Positions 39,841 through 53,275 of a DNA stretch of 64,000 nucleotides are shown one piece after another. The notes under the pieces are model-generated. The model was not told the DNA's origin. It searched no databases and saw only the letters and a program-made list of their open reading frames with translations. How positions within the stretch are numbered: position 1 is the first letter of the stretch; every line of letters starts with the position of its first letter. Origin of the DNA: Epiperipatus broadwayi (lineage: Eukaryota; Onychophora; Udeonychophora; Euonychophora; Peripatidae); the NCBI GenBank assembly GCA_028023455.1, contig JAQFVV010000181.1:874001-938000 (forward strand), read 5' to 3'. The position numbers were made by a program, and so were the translations under genes.

Positions 39841-41613
39841 ATCCTTTTTAAAAGCTTTACTAATCAATATACCAACAATATCCAGACAAGTGAATTATGA
39901 AATTTGATAAAAGGTTAATTTCTTTGAAATGATTACTGTTAAAAAATAAGTTATAAATATGGTGCATAACAATGAAAATATATTCAGTTATGCAGAAGAT
40001 TAAATCCATGTAAATAAAGATAATTTTGCCTTTTGATGTTGACAAGAAACTCAATTATTAATTAACATTTCTGAGAGTATACAACTTCTCTATTAACCTA
40101 CACAATAGCTCCTTTATTTGAGATTTTAGTGAGGTAAAAAAGGGTCCTATTTTACTTCAAGCCTAAGTTATTATATTGATTTAAATCCAGAAAGCTATTT
40201 TTATAGGTGGCAGAATGCAGAATATTAGCGATTTCCTTGACATCTTACAAATAATGATTAATCTTCTCTAGAGAGTTTTATATATATATATAATAATCCC
40301 AGTGCATAACGCTATACTGAAATAAATATACAAATATTAAGCAATTAAATCTTCCCACATGATTAAGAAATCCAGTACTGCCCACTGTGAACTATATATA
40401 TACTGAATTAAATATTTTCATGAAGTTCTTAATAAAAGCTACCAGCACTATTTGTCAACAACAATCAAACAAAGGAATTCCCATTTTTATAAGTTTAGAA
40501 AGATGATTATGCTTTTGTTTCAAAAGAGGACTATTTTAAAATGTACATAATCACAACATACTTCCACCATGCAAATATTAATTAAAGTTCTAGTGTCATG
40601 AAAAATAAAAATAGAATTGCCAAATAGAGAAAAAATTAAGTCCAGTCTGACAAAGAGTCTATCACAATTATTAGTCTGACTAGTGATACTACATCTTTGT
40701 TTTAAAAGTCACTATTCTGCATTTTTAAAACTATGTTTAAACATTATTTTTGTATTATATAGATATAAGTTATGATCACCACATTTTTTTTTATAGAATA
40801 ATTGACTAATATATACATTTGAATTATTTTTCTTATACCCATCTTCAGTAAGGTAAACACTACAGCTTTTAAAGCATGAATATTGAGGGTTAATTAAATT
40901 TTCACTAATGTTAATGAAAACAGAATCTATTTCTTTTCCTGATATGATATTCTCATATAATACAGCTACATTATCAAAAAATAAATGCCCATTTCAATGC
41001 ATATGCATGCCTGATAAACACAAGCATAATATTTTCTAGATTGCTTGCATTTTTTGCTATCACCTAATATATTACACTCTCTTATTAATTATTTTATAAT
41101 TTTTAACCTGATTAATTTATGCTTAGATTTTTATTTATTTATAATACTAATAATATCTATACAATCATTTTTAAAATTTGTACATTTTTACTATAAAATG
41201 AACATTTTTCAAACTTGTCATTTTATAAACAATGGAATTCATAATTTTGGATTAATAAATTACACACATACTTAATAAAAGTTTAATTATTTTATACATA
41301 TAGATGCATATTTCTGTAAATAAATTCCTTCTTTAATTTATTAAAATATCATTTAATAAACTTAATAAGAAGATTTAATGCACATAAAAGAGAATCTAAA
41401 TACATATAAAGTTACTACCCCACTGCTTCCAGAAAAAAAAACCCCACCGAAATAAATTTTTAGTCTTAAAAAACAACAACAAATAAACAATTTCATTATT
41501 TTATAGCAAATAAATAAAACAATCGAGTTTTATTTTAAAATTCTAACAACTGTCAGAAATTCATCATCGTTAATTATAAATTTGATTAATTATTACTGGA
41601 GATATTTTATGAA
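39841..41613. other. AT-rich DNA without a recognisable gene
   Basis: This lies between the LINE and the last kinesin exon, so it should include that gene's 3' UTR (minus strand, below 41614). No clear polyadenylation signal can be singled out in such AT-rich DNA. The open frame at 41045-41275 is a Phe/Ile-rich chance frame. Confidence 0.5.
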
Positions 41614-41691
41614 TCATCTTTTTCTGTGTAAGCGAGGAGTTCCTTTAGTTGGAGTACGATAAATACTTGGAGAATTTAATAATCCCATATC
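41614..41691 (-). CDS. candidate last coding exon of a kinesin-like gene
   Basis: Minus-strand exon with an excellent acceptor (TTTATTTTTTTTTAG) at 41691. It is read in phase 0 to TGA at 41614-41616 and encodes 25 residues ending SPSIYRTPTKGTPRLHRKR. The tail is basic with TP motifs, the sort of disordered, possibly phosphorylated C-terminus found on mitotic proteins (inference). It is in phase with the 32-nt microexon at 42253-42284. Assignment to the same gene as the motor exon at 56758 rests on strand, order and compatible phase, not on a recognised full-length homologue. Confidence 0.6.
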   Translation of the reverse strand, partial: DMGLLNSPSIYRTPTKGTPRLHRKR

Positions 41692-42252
41692 CTAAAAAAA
41701 AATAAAAAATAGATAAAGTTGTAGTATATGGATTAACAATTGAAAATACTAGAATATATATTTCAAAATTCCATTAAGGCATTGCAAAAAGTACTGAATT
41801 AAAAAAATCAAATTGATGCAATTTATTTAAATTTTAAAACACAATAGTTAAAAACCATTTATCAAACAGAAACAGTAATGAAAATATTAAATCTTTTTTA
41901 TGTTGTTAGAATAATATTAATAAATTATGTCATGATTTTTGTTAATTTATAAAATGATAATCTAAAGCAAACAAAAAAGTTGCTATTAATTATTACCATG
42001 TTTAAAAATTAATTATACTAACTCACAAAAGCTTAATTTTTTTTATTTTAAAAAATAATAATTTAATAAGAAAATTCCAAATAATTAGTTTTATATAAAT
42101 ATTGCTTACAAGTCATACTAAATACAGTAAAGTTGTGAATTACCCTATATCATAATACTAACTTCAATTATACACTACCCCCCCCCTCAAAAAAAAGACG
42201 GTAAACAAATAAATAAAAATATTGAAATTTCCATATTTTAAATTTTACAAAC

Positions 42253-42284
42253 CTCAGCATGGTGACTGTCATTTTTTCTTTCTC
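42253..42284 (-). CDS. candidate 32-nt microexon
   Basis: Minus strand: GTGATATTTAG|GAGAAAG at the 5' side and CATGCTGAG|GTTTGT at the 3' side. If read with phase 1 entry it gives ..ERKNDSHHAE and joins the last exon in frame (..AE-DMGLL). Phase 0 entry would instead give EKEKMTVTML and create an early stop in the next exon. Because the motor exon ends in phase 0, at least one more exon must lie in the 14-kb intron if the microexon is real. Confidence 0.4.
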
Positions 42285-43379
42285 CTAAATATCACATTCT
42301 CAAATATGAATTTATTTAATCAATTTTTTTTAAATCTCACCACAGAACTATTTTTTTCTAGTAAATATATTTTCAAATCTCAAATATAAATTTATTTAAC
42401 CACATTTTTTTTTTTGCAAATTAAATACAGTTAATTACAATAGATGTAAGCATTACAGAATATTTTATTGGCATATTTTTTTTTTTAATTTTAATATTAT
42501 ATACCAGGTTATGTCTCATATCTTTATTAAATATTTTGTAGGAATAAAAAAAAAACTTGCAAAGGTATTTTCATTACATGACAAAATAAAAACATTGATT
42601 TAGCAAAGAAAGAAAAGTGCTATTGTGAAGTAGGCTACATGTTTCAAAAGAATAAATTTCCAATCACAGAAATTATAAAGAGAGAGAGAGAGTAGTAGTC
42701 ATGTCATTGTTGCTTGTGCTTCCGAAAAGCTAAAGTTATAGTAAAGAACAATTTTTTGGTTAAAATGAAAAAAATCGTAAATCTATGGTTAAATGATATG
42801 AATGGTAAGAATGTTCTGGTTGATGTATTATTATGTTTTTAACTATAAATTATAAGCTTTAACTCAACTGGTCATCCCTTTGTTCCTTCATCTGTCAACA
42901 TTGTGTGCACTGAATGCGACATTAAATGAAATATTTAAGAGGCATGGTATATCTCAGGTGACAAAAACTTTATCAATGGAAAAGAATCATGCGCACTCCT
43001 CCCAAAGAGATGGCCATTTCTACCAAATTAATTTTCATATTTAAATTTCATGTAAATTAGCAATAACAGCATATATATATACACCCACTCCCACCTCTCA
43101 ACATATGCTACGTTTATGACTTATAATAGTTGAAAGCCAGTTAAGCATATACTGTTTAAAAACGTATTTTATGAAAGCTTTTCTCTATACGTTTTTCATA
43201 TATCTGTTATTTTTTTAATGAATGTGAATAAGTAAACCCATAAACAGTTTCGTATATATATATATAAAACATTTGTTTCTCGAATTCTTATAATCGTACA
43301 GCAAAAATAATAATATAAAAAATTCTATATCACAAACTACATCATCTACTCCCCACCCCTTACAAAATGTCATTTGGGG

Positions 43380-46300
43380 TAAACAAATGAAATTAACACG
43401 AACAAAAAAAAAAAGGTCCAAGGCCCAGCAATTGTGCTTATGCTAGTTATGATCACAACACCCAATGGAGTTCCAATAAATATGACAACAAATAAGAAGT
43501 AAAAACTTTTTTTTAAAAAAAGCAGTAACAGAACCCTCGCTAAATCCAACAAATAAGTTTATCAACTTAAATACCACCAGGATCAACAATACAATTGATG
43601 AAATTAATGCCACTTTTTCTGGCCAAGCTAAATAAATATTGATGCAAAATATTAGCAAACAGTCTCTCTCACCACATCAATTATCAGTATCATTTAATTA
43701 TACCCACCACTAACTGACTATCTAGTAGAGTTGGTGAATAAATCAATTAAATCTACTGCTACATTCACAGCAAGATCATTCACAGAATTAGAACATTTTA
43801 CTAAGCAGCATTGAGAGCAGACTCAATATACTACTAAGCATCCAACTTTAAAAAAAATCTACTATGTAACTAAAGATGCAAATCTGCTTGTACATGGCTG
43901 CATTATGCATGTTCCACCTGATATTGCTCTACTTAAAATATTAAGGGAATTAATACCAAAGATACTATTTGAAATTTCCACAAACTCAGGGAAAGTGATC
44001 ATTAAGTTAAAGCAAGGCCACTCACCAGATAAATGTCTTCATCACATCTTTATATGTTCTCATTCAATCACTATCAGCATTAGAGGTCACTCACCTCTGC
44101 ATTTAAGATGTTCTAGATTTGAATCATATTGTTTTTCCAAATAGCACCAGAGATGCAGCAGACATAGCAAGATCAACAAACTGGATCACCTGTGCACTAC
44201 CTATTTAGAAGTGGATAGATATATTGTAAGACAATAATAAAACTAATTACACCAAACAAAATACTTTAAATAAACCTATAACTCTCAAAGACTAATGTCA
44301 CCCTATGGAAATATAATCTCATGAAACCGTGGGTCAATCTGAAATTGACATAAATAATTTAATTTCTATCTCCCACCATGCTACAACATATACAGATAAT
44401 TTTCCATTAATGAAACAAAAAAGTATGGGACATAATTGCAATAAAAAATACCTGATCCAGTTTTAAACATGTCAACAAAAAGCATTAATCCAACAACCCT
44501 TAATGTATAATATAAACAATATAAATCTTGAAACCATCAATGTGCATAGTCTAAATTTTCAAAGAAGAACTATATAGCTCATTCAATGTCTAAAGAATCA
44601 GGATTATGACATATTCATCTTAACGGAAACAAAAATTTCATCATCAACTTAACAATTATCATTAATGATATAAATAAGAACTATAGTTTTATATATAAAT
44701 CAAACATCAGATAAGTTCAGAGTATAGGGATTGCAAATATCCCATTAACAAACTAAGCTTAGTATACATATCTGTTAATACAATTGTTCTCTCTTTTAAA
44801 CATCAGTTATAGCAATTTTGTTACATAGCAATATACTCAACCAAAAATGTAACCAGTACACTTCTCATTACCTGGAAATAAATTATACACAGGCCCAGAA
44901 TAACATTCTGTGTGGTGATTTCAACTACTTTTAGAATGAATCACCATCTGCACTACAATCTAAAATTAATTAACACACTCTGATGCAGCTATCATTCTTG
45001 TATCCTAGTGAAGTTTTGCTTATCAGTGAGCAAAATTCATCTCTCATTGACCTCTTTTTGCAGCTCTATCCAATTATAAAACTTTAATCTATCTACCCAG
45101 CATCTCATTTCAGGTCAGGCTTGTATGTCTCAAATACTATAATATTCAAAATAACACACTCCTCTATAAATTTACATTAAATGACAGATTATTTTCATTA
45201 GCTATAAATGACTTTTCTAAGAAAAATAATCATAGATCATTACTATTATCAGTTGCAGAACCTCTTTCTGGTCAGCCTTCAAAATATTTTTAAGCAGCTC
45301 TCTGACAAAGTATTGTTCAAATAAAAGTCACAAACAACAAACTGAATATATTAATACAATTCTTCATACCATCTCTCAAATGAATAATGCCAAAGCTCTT
45401 ATCCGTAAACTGCAAAATGAAGCAAACCAGCTGATCACACTTAAGACTAAAAAAAATAAAACAACATCCCTCAAAACTGGCCAAATGCACTGTAAATTAT
45501 ACCACATACTCTTTTTTTTTTCATATGTTGAATGTGTTGACCGGGAAGTGAACCTGGGCTAGCTGCTTGGAAGGCAGCTATGCTAACCACTAGGCCATCA
45601 ATGCTTGACAGATGTATTCCTTTTCATGTCTTATTCCTGTTTTATCAATGGATGAGTCTCCTTTCTGACACCAAAGTCAATATAGAACTTATTGAGCACC
45701 TAAAAGTTACTCTAAAAGCAGTCTATCAAAATCAGCCCACTAATAACTATAGTATACACATCTCAAGAAAATTATATTATAAAGCAATAAATACTCAAAG
45801 AAATTATGCATCTTTGAACATATACTTTTTTAGCCACAGATTTTGATTTTATTCATGCTAACATCTACAGGTTTCTTGACTAAATAATTGTTCCTATCCT
45901 TCATAAGCAATACAATAAACTCTTCTCGAAAAATTTAACACCACCAACCTTTCTACCAACATATTTTGTCTTAGAAAGAGATCAATACAATATACAACTT
46001 TGCAAAAAATTGCATCTTATTATACTTAAGGGACATTGATCAAAAAACTTTTGCAATACTTCTAAAAAAAAGAAATAATTCTTCCAAAACTGTCTACTTC
46101 ACATTATGCAATAAAAGTTTGCTGTGCGTCTTAAGCTATGCTTCTTATATAAGAATCAATTTTGTTTATCAAAGAGAATAAACTTATAGATTACATTGAA
46201 GCAACTGTTGATTTGGTCAGTTTGAAATATCTATTTACTACTCTACTACACAATTTCTGCCTTAATGTAGTAATCTGATAGTCACTATCCAAAATTATCT

Positions 46301-46660
46301 TACCAATATATTAATTATACTAAAGAATTATGTGTTGATTCACTTCTTTCAAATATAGTCATGGCATTATCACAAGGTTTACAACTTGCATTATTTAACT
46401 TCAATTTAAATAGATCCCCTGATAAAAGCAATTGAACAAAGCATTAAAGATCTTTCTTTTCTTATCTTGGAACTATCAACCAATCCATTTTTGTTGATGA
46501 GGTTCTAATAATCTTCAGAGACCTTCAAAAAACATTCCCTTCATTTTGGATGTTTTAAACCAATTCCAAAATATTGACTAGTTTCATAACACAAATTTTC
46601 AAATCATTCATGTAGCAGCTGTTTACAGGCTATAAACTGTTATAATTTTCACAGGTAACT
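43380..46660 (+). mobile_element. decayed ORF1/endonuclease/RT LINE (family L-D)
   Basis: Plus-strand remains in order. An ORF1-like stretch at about 43380-44200 includes INLNTTRINNTIDEINATFS at 43560-43620 and HVPPDIALLKILRELIPKIL near 43905. The start of an AP-type endonuclease follows (NVHSLN then DIFILTETKIS, about 44540-44640), with CGDFNYF near 44917. Weak RT remnants include LSQGLQLALFNFNL near 46370, corresponding to PQGS..GPLLF, and IFVDEVLIIF near 46490, corresponding to FADD. This order is that of CR1/L2/Jockey-like LINEs. Many stops and frameshifts; a tRNA-Gly-derived insert interrupts it at 45533. It lies inside the kinesin intron in antisense orientation. Confidence 0.65.
45512..45604 (-). 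mobile_element. tRNA-Gly(UCC)-derived retrosequence with A tail
   Basis: The complement of 45533-45604 folds as a tRNA: A box TGGCCTAGTGGTTAGCAT, anticodon arm GCTGC-CTTCCAA-GCAGC with anticodon TCC (Gly), and T arm CCAGG-TTCACTT-CCCGG. It closely resembles animal tRNA-Gly(UCC). It has two mismatches in the acceptor stem and one in the T stem; several differences look like C-to-T decay at CpG. About 11 nt after the tRNA part there is an A10 run (45512-45521 as T), a sign of retroposition, so this is a tRNA pseudogene or a minimal SINE. No target duplication is evident. Confidence 0.8.
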
Positions 46661-46865
46661 CTTCATCCTTTCTTAACATCATAATCCCCCCCCCCCCCAA
46701 AAAAAAAAAAAAAAAACCCACCACAAAAAAAACTTCCCAACATATTTTAAAAAACAAAAATTTAAAAAAAAAAAAAAAACCACCCCCCTAACTCCCACCT
46801 AACCCACAAAAAAAAAAAAAAATTTTTTTTTTTTTCCCCCTTATTTTAAAAAAAAAAAAAAAAAA

Positions 46866-46899
<34 letters not shown>

Positions 46900-47108
46900 C
46901 CCCCACACCCCCCCCATCCTCTCCAAAAAAAACCACAAAAAAAATCCAAAATACACCCACCTCCCCCCCACACACCCACATACTTAATTTTATAATTTTT
47001 AAAACTTCTTATCAACCCTCATTTTTAAAAATAATTAAAATTTTTTTTTTTTTACCTAATAATTTTTTTTTCTATAAAAAAAAATAAATTTTTTTTAATA
47101 AAATTTTA
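46656..47108. repeat. 453-bp stretch with no G on the + strand
   Basis: From 46656 to 47108 there is not one G on the + strand. The sequence is long A, C and T homopolymers (for example 13 C then 18 A near 46686-46716, and runs of about 30 A near 46870). The transition in and out is abrupt. This is unlike anything else in the window and looks more like a basecalling or consensus artefact than biology. An unusual C/A low-complexity tract is the alternative. Poly-Phe/Gly frames in it are meaningless. Confidence 0.9.
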
Positions 47109-47118
47109 GAAAAAAAAA

Positions 47119-47150
<32 letters not shown>

Positions 47151-47189
47151 TAAAATATCAATTTTCATAAAATATAATAAATAATGATT

Positions 47190-49680
47190 AAATGCCAGTT
47201 AGCACGTCTCATTACTCACATGAGATTATTAAAATATTAATAGTAAAAATAAAATAAATTATTATTAAATTCGAATTCTTTTATTATTAATTGACATATC
47301 TCGACCAAAATAATATAAATAATTAATTTCTATCCCAGATAATAATCAGTATTGCTATACTATTTTCCGGTATATATAAATAAAACATTGACTTTTGGAT
47401 AGAAGCAAAACTTAAAAAGAATATTGCAAGAAAAAAACTGTTAATACCAACAATTTCCCTCTTTTATCGTCAAAAATTAATGTTAAATAACAAAATTTAT
47501 ATTATAAAGACTGTATAAAAAGCAAATAAATATTACTAAAGTGAAAATTTAATTATGTATTTCAAATAGAATTAAAAGAAAACATTATTTTATTCTGATA
47601 TTAATAGCAATAAATTCTCAAAAATAATTAGAGAGTATATAGAAATGGTTTTATCTAGAGAATTCAGAATTACAACTATATAAACATGTGTATAATTTAA
47701 GTTTATGGATATATGAACATATGAATAATTTTCTTTGATATTTTTTCATTTTGTTAACTTTCATTTGTTCATTTTTGATAATTTTATTTTTGTTTCAACT
47801 TTTTTTTCATACATAATTTTAAACACTACACCTCTCTCTCAGAATTCAGAAATATTATCTCTAAGCATTCTGTGTAGATATTCTACAGCTGTTTCTACTA
47901 TTCAAGCGAAGTACAAAATTAGTGGAAAGCATCAGATTTTAGGGATATAGAGAACTCAAATAGTGACAGAAGAAAAAAAAATACATTCTTAATAATTTAG
48001 AATAGTGCATTGGGCTTTCTCATTCTAGTGTTTTCTGCTGGGTATTTCAGGTACTTCATAATGCTAGTAAAGAAAGATTTTATACTTAAGATAAACATTG
48101 CATAGATGTTCTACATAAATTCAAATATTAACATAACATGTAGAGCCACCAAAACTGCACTGATGAGACTAATAGATAAAGTTGATATTTCCAAAGCAAA
48201 GAAAATACCAAAGAAATTTTTCTACAAAGTAATGTGAACATGTATATATATATATATTTTAAAGAAACAGTGCAAACTAGTTAATGTAATTGCAAAATTT
48301 AATGAATAGATTTATGATAATACAAATTTGCATAATTTAGTTAAAAATATTCAAAATAATGAAGCGTAATTGTTAATTTTTTAATGAATAATACACTCAT
48401 GCATAATTTACTAAAAAAAAGAATCAAACATTATTATTGGCAATAAGTGGCATAGTTCATTAAAAATATTAACAAATTACGGTTTCATTATTTTATTTAT
48501 TTTTTTTTTTATTAAATTAACGAGTTTGTATTATTTGGCAATGTATTATCTTTTAATAAATTACGTTCGATATCACTTCAATTAATTGTGAAATTTTGCA
48601 TAAATACTTGGCATCCACATGTTCAAATACTAAATGTAAATGTTCACTTTGAACGAAAATTATCAATCTGAATTCATATCAATAATATTTTGTTTTAAAA
48701 AGTAACTGTTTGCTTAAAAAATTACAATAAACAATGAATACTGTTTGTCTAGAATTTTTTTTTTTTTTAAAATACAAATTCTAATAAAGAGGAAAAATTG
48801 TTAGTTTGTATTTTTTATTTACTGATTAGCATTTTCAGTGTGGCTTTAATGGCTTTATTTGATATATAAAATGTGAATTGTTATATAAAATGTCTGTGCA
48901 ATAAAAAACAGAATTAATATAGGGCTTCAGGTTTTCTTAAGTTGTTGCAACTAACAACAGGCTATAATATTGCTTATTATTAATTTTATTCAGGAAAATG
49001 AATAGAATCGATCACTATCTGCATTTTCTTTTTGAACCCCTCATTTATATATTTTCCTTCAATGATACATTCAAGTTTATAAAGCAAACATCTTTATATA
49101 AAGTCCTTTTTCAATAAACATTCCTTTAATTAACTTATTTTTCTCATTATCTTAATAAGCTCCTATATCTATGTTGAGGATATTTCCTAACTGTTTGTTT
49201 TTCAATTAGCAATATTCTACTTAAGCAAATCATATAGCTTTTCTTAGAATAATTTCTCTTTTTAACTTTTAAATGACGGTATTTTTAATTGTTACAAATT
49301 TCTTTTTCTACCTATTTATCAATACTATTATGTAATGACTTCAGATAAAATCATTTATACTACAGAAAGTTACAATATTATATTGTGTTCATACTTTTTA
49401 CAACACTTTAAAATCTCTTATTATTTAAACCTTTACAAATAATTGGGTTTACATTATTACAATTTTTTTTATTTTTACATAATTCTAGTTATTACTTGTT
49501 TTATTATAAAGTGTCATTTTCTTTTATTTAAAGTTTAGGAGTAGTGTTAAAGAACAAATACTCAGTTATTGAAACTCTGTTATATATTATGTAATACTTA
49601 TTTATTATTTTCATGGGTTTTGAGATTGAAATGATTGTTTCTAACTAGAAAGCGTAATTTTTTTGATATTTAAATTAGGT
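47190..49680. repeat. old dispersed repeat, copy 1 (family R1)
   Basis: Aligns with 52650-53275 and again with 55865-56400. Shared words include AATGCC near the start, ATATCTC.ACCAAA, ACTTA.AA.AA, TTTTCATACATAATTT against CCTCACACATAATTTC, and later TCTTAATAAGCTCCT and TTTCCTAACTG against TTTCTAACTGG. Identity by eye is roughly two thirds, so it is old. No protein is recognisable. Bases 48050-48900 have no counterpart in copy 2 and may be an insertion or a deletion in the other copy. Confidence 0.6.
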
Positions 49681-50799
49681 GATACAGCATTATCTGTAGT
49701 CATAGAGGGTAATTTTACTTTATTGATTTGGCTGACGGTTTTTTTTTTTTCTCTATTTATTCTTTGAGTTGTTTCTTCTCTGAGAATGGACTTTTAGTGC
49801 AACTTCTATGGTTTATGTTTGTATTTCGTTATATAGATTCAGTACTACTATGAGTCTTTTTCATGTGCATGTCTTGCTCCTAAAGTATAATACATTTTTA
49901 ATTTTCCTGCTATATTTCTCATATAGCCTTATGATTTCTTCTTAGTGTTTTAATCTCATTTTTTGCTGCAATTTTTGTATAAATCTTAATAATCATCTGT
50001 TCTTTCCTGTGGTATATTTGACTCATAAATTGCTTTGTTTGATTGTTTTTGTTACATATTTAGTTGCTGTTCCATCTATTCTTTTATTATTTGTTGTTGT
50101 TTCACATTCAAATTGTCATTCTTGCTAGTTCAATTTTTATACTGTTGGCTGTTCTTAATTTTACTTTTACTCTACTAATCATTTATCTTTAATTATTTAA
50201 ATTTCTAAGAATAGTTCTGTTGAACAAATCCAGCTATTAACACATATGAAAAATTGCTCATTTGCTTAAAAGTAATGTACATACCCTAATAGATATCTTC
50301 AACCACCTAACCTTTAAATCCTTCCTAAAATAGATCTGCTTCACCATTTTTTTATAATTATATTGCCTAACCTTATAATATCTAATTTATCCATTTTCAT
50401 TTCAATTTAATCTCTTCTTTATTTACCTTTTTACAATATATATGCTTGAATATGTGTAGATTTATTATTATTATTATTATTTTACTAATGTATATAATAT
50501 TCATTTATAATTTGCAATAAAATATGCAATAAAACACATTTTTAGGGCATATAGTATTATTTGTAGTCCACAATAAAAGCCAGATATAACAGAATATGGA
50601 GGAATACAGGTTGTAGTGTAGCAAATCAACTAAGCATGATTGCATGTGAATAACTTATACTAGTTTTCCTAGTATAATAGTGGCCACAGAATGTATTTGA
50701 TTTAACAATTTGGGTAATCAAATGAAATGGAAGACCTAATAATAGTATAAGAGTTCTGGCAAATCATTTTATATTATATATAAAGTGATTGATTGTCTG

Positions 50800-51950
50800 T
50801 ATACTGATTATGCCATGTATAACAGATGCATGATGAAGATTCACACTTCAAAAATGTATTTATCCATAATTCTTTCAATAAAATCAAGGGATAGCTACGG
50901 TTTTGCCATTGTTACCCTAATCAGCAATATTTATATGGAAGATCTTGAAATTACAACCATAAATGCACTTTATTTTCACTTAAAGTCTGGGCTTTGCTAT
51001 GAGAATGATACATTTGTTGTATTTCATAAGGTGAAACATCATTACAGAACATTTGGGATATATATAAATAATACATCCCTTTCAGTTAAATAACAATAGA
51101 ATTAAATTAAGGAAAAAATGACATTTTTAGATGTTCTTGAGACAAGACTACCTTAGGAAAAAAATCCAAAACTATGGACTACCTTAGAGCAAAATCAAAA
51201 CTATGGTCTGCGGAAAGTCTTTTCATACAAAAATGCTTAGCATATACATGAAATCACAGAAGAAACCAAAAAATTGGAATTATACTTTCATTTTGCAACA
51301 GAGCAAAAGAAGTTTGTTCAGAAACCAGAAACTAAGAAAAAGATAAGCTTTAAGTAGAGAAAACTCTCATGAAAAATAGTTATCCATCAGCAATCATAAA
51401 GAAAATCTTACTTACCAACAGGGAAAAAACAATTATATGGACTATAGTATGACTATACATATCAGGGATAGGAGACAAACTAAAGAAAATCTATATCAAT
51501 ATAATATCAAAACAGTTTTCCAAAACTGTAGTATACAATAAAGAATCTTAACTTCTAAAAATCCAAATGCTGAAAAATAAAAAGTACATTTAGAAAATGC
51601 CAAGAAAATTAGGAAATATACATATTTATAAACCAGTCACCTATTTAAATATAATTAAAAGACCATAAATTGATGGTTAGAAAAACAAAGGTATATCTAC
51701 TGCATGTACCGATAGACATATATGCAATTGGAAAAAGACAAGATTACTGGATAAAGAGGAAAAAATAAAAATAACATTTTCAGAAATTGCTCACATAATA
51801 GTAGCAAACAATCCCATTAGTTAACCAATAAGACAATTCTCAATGCTTGAAAATCACTCATTAACCTAATCTTAAAAAAAAGAGAGAACTCTGAAGACTC
51901 TTATAGATAACTATATCAATTTTCTACTGACTATTGCCTTTGACAAAAAT
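50800..51950 (+). mobile_element. Penelope-like relic of a second subfamily
   Basis: The open frame at 50785-51093 includes SNIYMEDLE (near 50925), the region after motif B of Penelope-type RTs (normally ..P.IANIYME..E). It is followed by YENDTFVVF (near 51000) where YVDDTFV is expected. Further on, MTFLDVLETR (near 51118) matches the LPFLDVLV.R block, and LYQYNIKTVFQN (near 51490) matches the linker before the GIY-YIG domain. Stops are frequent afterward and the endonuclease is barely readable. Sequence differs clearly from the 3-7 kb copies, so this is another subfamily. It lies between the two copies of repeat R1. Confidence 0.72.
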
Positions 51951-51956
51951 AACCAA

Positions 51957-52097
51957 ATTGGTTAGAGCATGACAATAAATTCAGTATTCATAAATCTAAG
52001 GTTCCAAATTTGATTCCCAAAAAAGTGACCAGGCCAGCAATACCTGAAAAAGAGAAAAGAATAATACCACTCAAAACAGTGTGTCCTATAGTAACCT
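51957..52097 (+). mobile_element. tRNA-derived SINE (family S1)
   Basis: Head: TTGGTTAGAGCATGACAATA with a B-box-like GGTTCCAAATTTGATTCCC. Body: CCAGGCCAGCAATACCTGAA, AATAATACCACTCAAAACAG, TGTG. The body matches the copies near 18 kb. It directly follows the Penelope relic. Head and body are both better preserved here than in the 18-kb copies. Confidence 0.72.
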
Positions 52098-52649
52098 TTG
52101 GGCTATGACTAACAGTGGAAAATATTTGAAAAGTTTACATAAAATTTGAATATTTCTAAAGACATTTAATAATTAATTTTAGGTGGATGGAACAAGATAT
52201 ATTACAATTAAAATGCTATCACAATAAACTTTCAGACAAATACTAAACAGTTATCCACATGTAGATATACTAAATGAATAATACTTGGATGTGTTAAATG
52301 AACAAATGGAGTTTTCTTAAATCTAAAAATTTGTACTTACGTTACCATAAAATCTTCCTAGTGGTCAGCCCAGAGTAACATAAAAATGATGGACTGAATT
52401 TCTAATTTATGTTTAAGTCAATAAGCTTAGTTATTGGGTCATGATTCTAAGGCAAAAGGCTTATCACAAAATAAGCTTTTATTTGTCATGATGATTAAAT
52501 GGATATCTAAGATGTAAAAAGAATGACAAATAATGAAGGAAGATATTCTTAATTTAATAAAACAAATATTGAAAATATTAAAACAGAATATCCATACTTA
52601 TATAAATAAGCATTTTCAGGTTATTATGAAAATGATGAATGTATTTAAA

Positions 52650-53275
52650 AAATGCCCCAACAGCATATGTCAACACTTAAATCAATTTACACAAATATTA
52701 AAAAAATGAAGTAATATTTTTATTATTAAATTTTCTATTTAACTCTCATATTGTTGTTTTGGATATCTCAACCAAAGAAATATAATATAATTATATCCTA
52801 TTCAGACAAAAGTCAATATTAATATAACCATTTTTAAATATTTATAAATAGAAATTTGACTACTGGACAAGGGCAAACTTAAGAACAAAAGTGTGAGGAA
52901 TAGACTATTAATAGTAGTACCTCTCACCCCTCATCATCAATCAAACTGTTAGCTAGAACTCATGCACAAAAACGATGCATTTATTAAAACACAAAATAAG
53001 TACACATTTCAAATTGAATAAAAAAGGCTGTATTATTTTAACCGAGATTAATAGAAATGAATTTTTAAAAGTTAGTTAGAAAATATATAAATGGTCTCAT
53101 TTCAAGAATTCCAATAGATGCAATTATACAAATTTGTATATGACTGGAATTTAAGAATGTGAGTGCACTTGAAATATTTTCCAGGGTATCATTTTTGATT
53201 TGACTAGCTTTCTAGTTGGTGACTTCATTTCTTATTCTAACTTTCTTCCTCACACATAATTTCAGATTTATATAT
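52650..53275. repeat. old dispersed repeat R1, copy 2, first part
   Basis: Matches 47190-47830 in the same orientation. The match stops at a (TA)n run at 53270 and appears to resume at about 55865, as if 53.28-55.86 kb were a later insertion into this copy. Confidence 0.58.

Noticed and set aside
46788-47015. Phe/Gly-rich minus-strand frame
   Set aside because: Lies wholly in the G-less homopolymer tract; meaningless.
48110-48235. Plus-strand coding-like peptide ATKTALMRLIDKVD
   Set aside because: Short, without splice context or recognisable family; may be part of an insertion in repeat R1.
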